A stretch of 64,000 nt of DNA from CAZEDM01 sp964511075 (lineage in GTDB: Bacteria; Zixibacteria; MSB-5A5; RBG-16-43-9): positions 372,001 to 436,000 of the forward strand of contig CAZEDM010000001.1 in the NCBI GenBank assembly GCA_964511075.1, in the 5' to 3' direction. Below the pieces are notes generated by a model. It made no database searches, had not been told where the DNA came from, and saw nothing but the letters and a program-made list of their open reading frames with translations. This document shows positions 58,259-64,000 of the stretch, in pieces; the first letter of the stretch is position 1, and the number at the start of each line of letters is the position of its first letter. Made by a program: the position numbers and the translations under genes.

Positions 58259-59467
58259 TTATTTGTTGTCTTCTGCCACTGCTTCTTTGAGCAGATCCAA
58301 AAAATCCGGGATGGCAGAGGTAACCCTGTTCCAGTTCGGTATCTCCGGGGCACCCAGGGGATCATCCAGGAATTCTTTTCCGGCAATCTTGATCCCCTGC
58401 AAAAATGTCTCCACTGCTGTTCCTTCAGCATGCCGGTCAAAAAACAGCTGGTTGATAGCGGCATCGTCCTCGAATTTCTTGATGGTATCCTGTGCAGACC
58501 GGAGATAAGTTCCGGTCAAAGTTCGCAAAAGCCCGGCTGAGATGATTATGCCCTCCTGGGAAAGGGTCCTGAAAAGAGATTTGGTTATGTCGACGCACAT
58601 CTTGAGAAGTCCTTTGGTCGGGTCTGAAGATGAGAGATCCTGGTGCTTGTGTTCGTAAGTCTCTATCAGGTCGACCTGGCAGATTCTCTTAGGCACGCAG
58701 TTTCTGTAGACCTCAGCCAAGATGCCCACCTCCAAGCCCCAGTCGCTGGGAATGCGGGTAACCCTGGCTAAATCCTCGTCCAGGCTGAACTCTCCAGCCA
58801 GAGGGTAGCGAAAGCTATCCAGATAGACCAGAAAAGGATGGTAACCTACGATTTTCTGCAAAGCCCGGATAAGAGGGGTGAAGTAAAGTCTGGTTACCCT
58901 TCCGTACATCCTGTCTGTTACTCTGGAATAATAACCTTTACAGAATTCATAACCTAAGTTGGGATTAGCCATGGGATAACATAGTCGTGCCAGAAGCTCT
59001 CGGTTATAATTTACTATATCACAGTCGTGCAGAACGATAACCTCGCTTTTTTCATTGGCTATGATATACCCCAGAGCGATCCACACAGACCTGCCTTTTC
59101 CATCCTCCCCCAGCGAAAGCTCGTTTTCCTCCAGGAGCTTATAGAGCTTGTCTATCCTTGAGCCGGAGCTCCAGACGATATTTATATTCAGGCCAAAGTC
59201 TGTCAGAGTTTTTTTGGCTCTCCTGAACTCCATGGCATCGGTCCTGTTCATCACCAGCACAATCTCGTTTAAATAATTGACCCCTTTTAACTGGCTGAGG
59301 ATTTTGGGCAGAGCCTCTCTCTCGAACTCAGCATAGACCGCAGGCAGTACCAGGGCTATGGGTCTGTGTTTCTGGTGCTTTTTTAACTCCGTTTCCAGAG
59401 ATTCAAGCTTTCTTTGCCCTAACCTGTGTAAAGTGGCAATCGCTCCAGATTGGAAAAAATCTCCCAT
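58259..59467 (-). CDS. gpgS: Glucosyl-3-phosphoglycerate synthase (GT81)
   Basis: From ATG 59467 (402 residues), behind AAAGGAGGG. Family landmarks are IALVLPAVYAEFEREALPKI, GKGRSVWIALGY, the metal-binding DCD in VIVLHDCDIVNYN, LGYEFCKGYYSRV...RMYGRVTRLYFTPL, and YPLAGEFSLDEDLARVTRIPSDWGLEVG in parts. GpgS transfers glucose from an NDP donor to 3-phosphoglycerate, giving glucosyl-3-phosphoglycerate, precursor of glucosylglycerate. It heads the nine-gene operon. The upstream start at 59506 would add a leader not seen in the family. Confidence 0.92.
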   Translation of the reverse strand: MGDFFQSGAIATLHRLGQRKLESLETELKKHQKHRPIALVLPAVYAEFEREALPKILSQLKGVNYLNEIVLVMNRTDAMEFRRAKKTLTDFGLNINIVWSSGSRIDKLYKLLEENELSLGEDGKGRSVWIALGYIIANEKSEVIVLHDCDIVNYNRELLARLCYPMANPNLGYEFCKGYYSRVTDRMYGRVTRLYFTPLIRALQKIVGYHPFLVYLDSFRYPLAGEFSLDEDLARVTRIPSDWGLEVGILAEVYRNCVPKRICQVDLIETYEHKHQDLSSSDPTKGLLKMCVDITKSLFRTLSQEGIIISAGLLRTLTGTYLRSAQDTIKKFEDDAAINQLFFDRHAEGTAVETFLQGIKIAGKEFLDDPLGAPEIPNWNRVTSAIPDFLDLLKEAVAEDNK

Positions 59468-59676
59468 TTTTCCCTCCTTTGGTTTATTTAAGGGCAGCCA
59501 GCTCAAAAGTCAAGGAAAAAACAGAGCATGAAAATAAATTTTATGAAATATTCTTATAGATGAGTTCTCTCAATCTGGCACAGGTTTGGAGACTCGGTTT
59601 TTTGGAGAAATCTGATTTTATTCTTCTGGTTAAATTATAAAAGGTAAAAACTCTTAAAAGAAAATCCGATTCAGAG

Positions 59677-62100
59677 CTACCTCACCAGACTCATCTTTTT
59701 CGTCTCTTTATAATCTCCAGCCTTAAGCTGATAAAAGTAAATCCCGGAAGAGACCTCATCTCCATACTCATCCCTCCCATCCCAGATCACCTGATGAGTC
59801 CCGGGCTGTTTTTCCTCATCCACCAAAGTCCTGACCTTCTGCCCCAGGATGTTATAAATAGAAAGGGTGGTGTGGATGGGACTATGAACTATGAACTGAG
59901 AACCAGGAACGGTGAAGGGTATGGTGGTGGCTGGGTTAAAGGGATTGGGATAGTTCTGTCCCAGGGTGAAGCTTATATTCTGTGTTTCCTCTTCATCCTC
60001 TTTAACATCTGAGGTTTTGTTGAGCTTGATTATTGATTCGAATGGCAAGAAACCGTATTTGGTAACTGTCAAGTTGAGTTCACCTGCCCTTATGTCGGAT
60101 AAAAAGATTTCCAATTTGCCGTCTGTGTCAGTTAAACCGACAAAGAAGAGAGTATCTTTGTAGCTCAAAGTTACTTTTGTTTCGGGCAGAGGAGTCTGCT
60201 TCGATTTAACCTCTATAGATATAATAGAGTCCGATATGGTTTTTTCGGGTGGGGAATTTACCTCCAGGGAACAAGGGATATCAGTCCAGATTTGCATCTC
60301 CGGGTCACCCAGAAGATTGTGTCCGTAATTCAAATCCCTGTAGGCCGGATAAGCTGTTTTTGAAAATGCCTCAGCCACTCCGATATGGTATTCATATTCA
60401 GGGTTGAAAATGTTTTTCATAAATTCGGAGGCTAATTTATAGGAAGTAGAGACCCAACCCCAGCGGGAATAGCCCAGGAAAGCAACTGTGCCTCTGTCTT
60501 TTAAGGTCAATAAACTTTTTCCGATGCAGGGCGGTGTTCCCAAGATTGGCTCTGTTTCCACATCCAGGGCGGTCTGATTACAGGAGATAGAGTACAATAA
60601 TCCCAATCTGTTGATGTCGTTTAAGTTATTAAGATGACCGTTTCCGTCCTCAGTCCCTGAGTCGGATAATACGTAAGTCTTGGGCCAGTCATTCAAAAGA
60701 TTCGAGCTGGCTACAAAGCCGTTTGATTTTCCATGAGCTAACACTCCGATTATTCCCCAGCCTTGATTTAAGGTCTCTATGCATTCCGAGCCGGTTGGGC
60801 TGGACGGGCTTTCAGCGCCTCCAGAGGGTGATTCCACAAGAGTCTGCAGGTCTTGGTAAAAGCTCTGGTCAACTTCCTGGGAAACCAGAGTGTGCTGGCC
60901 CACTGTCTCCCAGTCTCTCAGCTGGTCCGAGCTGATCCACAGCGCTTTTTTGATGAATGAATAATCACCTGCCCCGGGATTTTTCTCATAATTAATTATC
61001 TTCTGCACAAAATTCTCTGCTTCCTCTTTGGTTTTCACCGGCGCCCTGCCCAAAAAAAGCTCCGGATAGATGTCAGGGGAATCATCAGCCGGCTCGCCGT
61101 AGATCCCGTCTCCATCCTTATCCCATTCCCCGTCTAAGTCTGCGTAGTAGAGGTCACATATCTGGAGGTTATTTATGGATATAGAGGAGGAGGTGTTAGC
61201 ATGATAAGCATATCTGAAAGGAATTACCTCTCCGTCTCCGCCTAAAAGAACCCACAAAGCACTCTCAGCGTAAGCCTGGATGAGAAAGTTTCTTATCTTT
61301 TCCTGGGTATCAATTCCGTCCTGAGAATTTTCTATGCTGTCCAGGGTGACGACAGTCGCTCTTAGCCCTTTTTGAGTTTTCCATTCAGCCAGAGGGTAAA
61401 ACGAGCTTTTCAGTTCTTCAGAGGTAATTATGAGATATGAAGGCTCTTCTGAGATTTTGGTTTTATTCAGACCAGGATAAAAATTAAGCTCGTCAGAATT
61501 GAATAGTTGGTTTGAAAGAAAAACTTGATGGAACTCTGAGTTATCAGATGAACTCGATCTACGATTTATTGAAGGGGCATCTTTCAAGATGATGGTTAGC
61601 TTGAAGCTATTATGAAATAAAAGGTTATGAGAATCGGGAGCGTATTTTAAAGGGTATAAAGCCAGGCTCAGAATAGAATTACCAGCCAGGATTCCCTGAT
61701 TTATAATCTCAAATGGCTCCTCGGGATAAGGAGTTTCGGAAAAGTAAACTAGACTGTCAAACAAAAAGGAATCTTCCACCAATACCCCATCTGTTTTTTC
61801 TTTTCTCTGAGAGGGATAAATCAAGAATTCTCCCGGAAGTTTTTGGCTCTCGGTCTCGCAGATGATGGTATCGACCTCTTTATTCTCAGGTAGAAGAAGG
61901 TTAATTATTTTAAAAGGCAACTGAGGCTTACCTTCTTTCTCCGAGTTTACGCCGTTCTTCAACTGGACATAATCAAACTTGCCTTTTTTCTGGAAAACAA
62001 GCTCGTCCTCAGAGAAGTTTATTTGATAAACCAGTTGAGAAAAACTTAAAGAGGGCGTTATCAGCACTAAGACACAGATTAAAAAAAGTTTTCTGATCAA
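59677..62100 (-). CDS. C25-family (gingipain-like) cysteine peptidase with sorting domain
   Basis: The 807-residue protein has a signal peptide (cleavage near LSFS) and a long pro-region. The C25 domain (about 220-620) has the proposed catalytic H456 in GVLAHGKSNG and C507 in LLYSISCNQTAL. A carboxypeptidase-regulatory-like segment follows (about 650-710, VTLSYKDTLFFVGLTDTDGK). The C-terminal sorting domain runs from LGQNYPNPFNPATTI to SSGIYFYQLKAGDYKETKKM (given in parts). This is the architecture of T9SS-secreted gingipain relatives. It is monocistronic, and the next gene downstream is gpgS on the same strand after 170 bp. No lysine/arginine specificity can be assigned. Confidence 0.9.
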   Translation of the reverse strand: MIRKLFLICVLVLITPSLSFSQLVYQINFSEDELVFQKKGKFDYVQLKNGVNSEKEGKPQLPFKIINLLLPENKEVDTIICETESQKLPGEFLIYPSQRKEKTDGVLVEDSFLFDSLVYFSETPYPEEPFEIINQGILAGNSILSLALYPLKYAPDSHNLLFHNSFKLTIILKDAPSINRRSSSSDNSEFHQVFLSNQLFNSDELNFYPGLNKTKISEEPSYLIITSEELKSSFYPLAEWKTQKGLRATVVTLDSIENSQDGIDTQEKIRNFLIQAYAESALWVLLGGDGEVIPFRYAYHANTSSSISINNLQICDLYYADLDGEWDKDGDGIYGEPADDSPDIYPELFLGRAPVKTKEEAENFVQKIINYEKNPGAGDYSFIKKALWISSDQLRDWETVGQHTLVSQEVDQSFYQDLQTLVESPSGGAESPSSPTGSECIETLNQGWGIIGVLAHGKSNGFVASSNLLNDWPKTYVLSDSGTEDGNGHLNNLNDINRLGLLYSISCNQTALDVETEPILGTPPCIGKSLLTLKDRGTVAFLGYSRWGWVSTSYKLASEFMKNIFNPEYEYHIGVAEAFSKTAYPAYRDLNYGHNLLGDPEMQIWTDIPCSLEVNSPPEKTISDSIISIEVKSKQTPLPETKVTLSYKDTLFFVGLTDTDGKLEIFLSDIRAGELNLTVTKYGFLPFESIIKLNKTSDVKEDEEETQNISFTLGQNYPNPFNPATTIPFTVPGSQFIVHSPIHTTLSIYNILGQKVRTLVDEEKQPGTHQVIWDGRDEYGDEVSSGIYFYQLKAGDYKETKKMSLVR

Positions 62101-62346
62101 TTATACTCCCCTCGATCAAGTAGTTTTGAGTAAATCAGTTAGTTAAAGGCAAAAGGTTTGCCATCAGAATATGGGTTTGAATTTTTTTGGGGCTGTATAT
62201 TCTGTTTCAGCAGAAGAACTTAAAATTCGGGTAATTTTTTGACTAAGAATTCAAGTCAAGATATAGTGGGATAACTCCTATAAATTGTGGTGATTTCCCA
62301 ACAATTTTAAATTTCAAAAAAAAATTAGGAATTTCTCATTTTTTTC
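62101..62346. other. AT-rich divergent intergenic region
   Basis: Between the C25 peptidase and the mraZ promoter no gene, palindrome of the dispersed family or RNA could be identified. It carries short A/T runs only. Confidence 0.5.
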
Positions 62347-62375
62347 TTGACAAGAATGAGCTTCTTGTCTAATTT
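62347..62375 (+). promoter_or_regulatory. Promoter of the dcw cluster
   Basis: TTGACA (62347-62352), 17 bp, TAATTT (62370-62375), placed immediately upstream of the MraZ repeats so that the repressor would cover the start site. Confidence 0.7.
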
Positions 62376-62378
62376 TGG

Positions 62379-62408
62379 TGGGAGGTTGTGGGAGATTGTG
62401 GTAAAACA
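62379..62408 (+). promoter_or_regulatory. MraZ-binding box (three 10-bp direct repeats)
   Basis: TGGGAGGTTG, TGGGAGATTG and TGGTAAAACA follow without gaps. Two perfect TGGGA half-sites and one degenerate one match the TGGGN-N5 operator through which MraZ represses its own operon. Confidence 0.85.
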
Positions 62409-62425
62409 TTTGAAAGTTACCCAAA

Positions 62426-62866
62426 ATGTCCTTCTTAAAGAACTCTTACAGATATTCGGTTGATCATAAAGGCAGGATAAACCTTCCGGCAAAATATAGA
62501 AAAACGAATAGTGCTGCCCTTTGCGATACCTATGTGGTGACCGTAGGATTGGAAGGGTGTCTATCGGTCTATCCCATGGATGAATGGGAAAAGCTTTTGG
62601 AAAAACTGAGAAATCTCCATTCTAACAAAAAAGATATAAGGCGTTATCTGCGGTTTCTTTTCTCCAATGCCAGCGAATCACAGTTAGATAAGCAGGGCAG
62701 GATGACCGTTCCCCAGGAACTGCTGGAGTATGCTAAGATTGAAAAGGAGGTTTTAATCATCAGGATGATAGATCGGCTTGAGCTCTGGAACCCCGAGATT
62801 TTCAAGGGGTATCTGGAGAAGGATGAGAAGAGCATTGAGGAGATAGTGGAAGAGATCGGGGGTTGA
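62426..62866 (+). CDS. mraZ: Transcriptional regulator MraZ
   Basis: The 146-residue protein has two AbrB-like SpoVT/MraZ repeats: SVDHKGRINLPAKYR (about 11-25) and LDKQGRMTVPQELLEYA (about 84-100). Ring-forming MraZ binds direct TGGGN repeats and controls the division and cell-wall cluster, including itself. Its box lies just upstream (62379-62408). The gene overlaps the rsmH start by 4 bp. The length and order mraZ-rsmH-ftsL are typical. Confidence 0.96.
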   Translation: MSFLKNSYRYSVDHKGRINLPAKYRKTNSAALCDTYVVTVGLEGCLSVYPMDEWEKLLEKLRNLHSNKKDIRRYLRFLFSNASESQLDKQGRMTVPQELLEYAKIEKEVLIIRMIDRLELWNPEIFKGYLEKDEKSIEEIVEEIGG

Positions 62867-63795
62867 AAAACATTTATCATAAGCCGGTACTCAGGGATAA
62901 AGTAGTTGAATATCTGGTGACTGATAAATCAGGGATATATCTGGATGCGACCATCGGAACCGGCGGACACGCGGAAGCGATTTTAGAAGAGCTTAACGAG
63001 AGGGGAGAGCTCTTAGGAATAGATAAAGACGAGAATTCATTAGGGATCGCCCAAAGAAGGCTGAGGAGGTTTGGGAAGAAGGTGAGATATTTCCACCAAA
63101 GCTATAGTCTTATTCCCGAGTTATTGAATAATTTAAAAATTGATAAAATCAAAGGGATAATTATGGACCTGGGCCTCTCCTCCTATCAATTGGAAAGACC
63201 GGAAAGAGGTTTTAGCTATTCTATAGATGGCCCTCTGGATATGAGGTTTGATAAAAGCGAAGATAAAAGTGCCTTTGAGGTGGTGAACGAGTACCCGCTG
63301 GAGGAACTGATCCGGATATTCAGAGGATACGGGGAGGAGAGATTCTCCAAAAGAATAGCTCAGGCTATTGTTCAGAACAGAAAGGTGAAGAGAATCGAAA
63401 GCACCAAGGAATTGAGGGATATAATAACGAGCATCTTGAAGACAAAAGATGACATCAAAACCCTTTCCCGTATTTTCCAGGCTTTGAGAATCGAGGTTAA
63501 TGACGAGCTGGGAGAGCTGGAGAAGGGTTTGGACAACGGGATCAGTGCTCTATCCCCTGGTGGCAGGCTCTGTGTGATCTCCTATCACTCTCTGGAGGAT
63601 AGAATAGTCAAAAATAAATTCACCCACCTGTCCAAGGGATGCATATGTCCGCCGGAATTTCCTGTCTGTGTCTGCGGGGGCAAGAAGGTCCTGAAGGTTT
63701 TGACCCGAAAACCGGTTAGGGCGGAGGAAAAAGAGATTAAGGAAAACCCCAAAGCCAGGAGCGCAAAACTCAGGGCAGCGGAGAAGATCATCTAA
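62863..63795 (+). CDS. rsmH: 16S rRNA (cytosine(1402)-N(4))-methyltransferase
   Basis: The 310-residue MraW/RsmH begins at TTG 62863, overlapping the mraZ TGA. SAM-binding motif I is LDATIGTGGHAEAIL (about 27-41). DLGLSSYQLERPERGFSY and GPLDMRFDK are diagnostic (about 104-131). The later SFHSLEDR-like ISYHSLEDRIVKN completes the family. It methylates C1402 in the ribosomal P site. The Shine-Dalgarno lies within the end of mraZ, consistent with coupling. Confidence 0.97.
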   Translation: MKNIYHKPVLRDKVVEYLVTDKSGIYLDATIGTGGHAEAILEELNERGELLGIDKDENSLGIAQRRLRRFGKKVRYFHQSYSLIPELLNNLKIDKIKGIIMDLGLSSYQLERPERGFSYSIDGPLDMRFDKSEDKSAFEVVNEYPLEELIRIFRGYGEERFSKRIAQAIVQNRKVKRIESTKELRDIITSILKTKDDIKTLSRIFQALRIEVNDELGELEKGLDNGISALSPGGRLCVISYHSLEDRIVKNKFTHLSKGCICPPEFPVCVCGGKKVLKVLTRKPVRAEEKEIKENPKARSAKLRAAEKII

Positions 63796-63821
63796 GCTTA
63801 ACATACACAGGAGATCTTTCA

Positions 63822-64000
63822 GTGGATTTAAAATTCTTTTACTGGCCCAAGAAAACTTTAAAGGCACATTCAAAGAAAACCTTCTATATGGCTCTACTGA
63901 TGTTGATTGTTTTATCGACCCTGTATGTCTGGCAGAGGATCACGGTTATCAAACTTCTTAAGGAGACTGAAGATTTCAAAGGAGTACTAGCCCAGGAGGA
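63822..64000 (+). CDS. ftsL: FtsL-like division protein, 5' part cut by window edge
   Basis: A frame opens at GTG 63822 behind AGGAGA and runs to the window end. The visible 59 residues have a short basic cytoplasmic start (DLKFFYWPKKTLKAHSKK), one hydrophobic helix (TFYMALLMLIVLSTLYVW) and a beginning coiled coil (RITVIKLLKETEDFKG). Position after rsmH and this topology fit FtsL, an essential divisome subunit. The sequence is weakly conserved in this family, so the name rests mainly on context and topology. Confidence 0.75.
   Translation, partial: MDLKFFYWPKKTLKAHSKKTFYMALLMLIVLSTLYVWQRITVIKLLKETEDFKGVLAQE

Overview
The window comes from a Gram-negative bacterium with a lipid A-containing outer membrane. 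It encodes an LpxH-like hydrolase, a complete Tol-Pal set, OmpA-type proteins and an outer-membrane barrel. Three secreted proteins carry the 'YPNPF ... SGIY/SGVY' C-terminal sorting domain of the type 9 secretion/FlgD-like kind, and there are two PorV-like barrels. This mixture, with tandem DUF2723 glycosyltransferases and TolB-type propellers, points to the FCB superphylum, probably an uncultured candidate phylum (inference; no rRNA is present). Promoters are mostly close to TTGACA-N16/17-TATAAT and ribosome-binding sites are strong GGAGG types. I see no transposase, integrase, prophage or CRISPR array.

Layout. 1-6342: a partial gene, recR, a tiny Gly/Leu/Phe membrane protein, a HIT hydrolase, an HTH-LeuC fusion with LeuD, lpxH and murA. 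6418-9492: a peptidase-MA/TolB-propeller/beta-barrel protein. 9555-12396: a small gene and purL. 12636-19973: a tetraheme cytochrome, a subtilisin with sorting domain, then a leader RNA candidate, a BNR propeller with sorting domain, two PorV-like barrels and an isopropylmalate/isocitrate-type dehydrogenase. 20239-27773 (minus strand): DinB, C69 dipeptidase, YihY, a TIGR04076 protein, PolX and LigA. 28037-28544: two small divergent genes. 28723-33415: tolQ-tolR-tolA-tolB-pal-cpoB. 33747-39643 (minus): two DUF2723 GT-C enzymes, ssb and an OmpA-family coiled-coil protein. 39843-43286: nitroreductase, a small membrane protein, a PRC/MgtE-N/CBS protein and an Nramp-related transporter. 43617-46985: tRNA-Ala(GGC), an M16 protease pair and tRNA-Leu(CAA). 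47350-49743: a YdhR-like protein and a ClC channel with CBS domains. 49918-59467: a nine-gene minus-strand operon. 59677-62100: a C25 (gingipain-type) peptidase with sorting domain. 62347-end: the start of the dcw cluster (mraZ, rsmH, ftsL) behind an MraZ box.

The most coherent system is the nine-gene operon at 49918-59467. In transcription order it encodes glucosyl-3-phosphoglycerate synthase, a glycerate kinase, a second glycosyltransferase resembling mannosylglycerate synthase, a short MscS-like membrane protein, a mannosyl-3-phosphoglycerate-phosphatase-type HAD enzyme and a complete binding-protein-dependent sugar ABC importer. I read it as synthesis, release and recapture of a glycosylated glycerate osmolyte, possibly a disaccharide derivative such as mannosylglucosylglycerate.

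The non-coding DNA is also notable. Many gaps hold nested palindromes whose ends read (T)GTAG ... CTAC(A). A separate 76-97 bp element with TGGAGT/ACTCCA ends occurs three times. The 43331-43574 interval is a run of strong hairpins, and 15197-15311 looks like a structured leader with a terminator. Some real genes are too short or start too oddly for routine calling: the small membrane proteins at 995 and 40493, the lipoprotein at 28389-28544, and a CpoB lipoprotein that appears to lack any ATG/GTG/TTG start.
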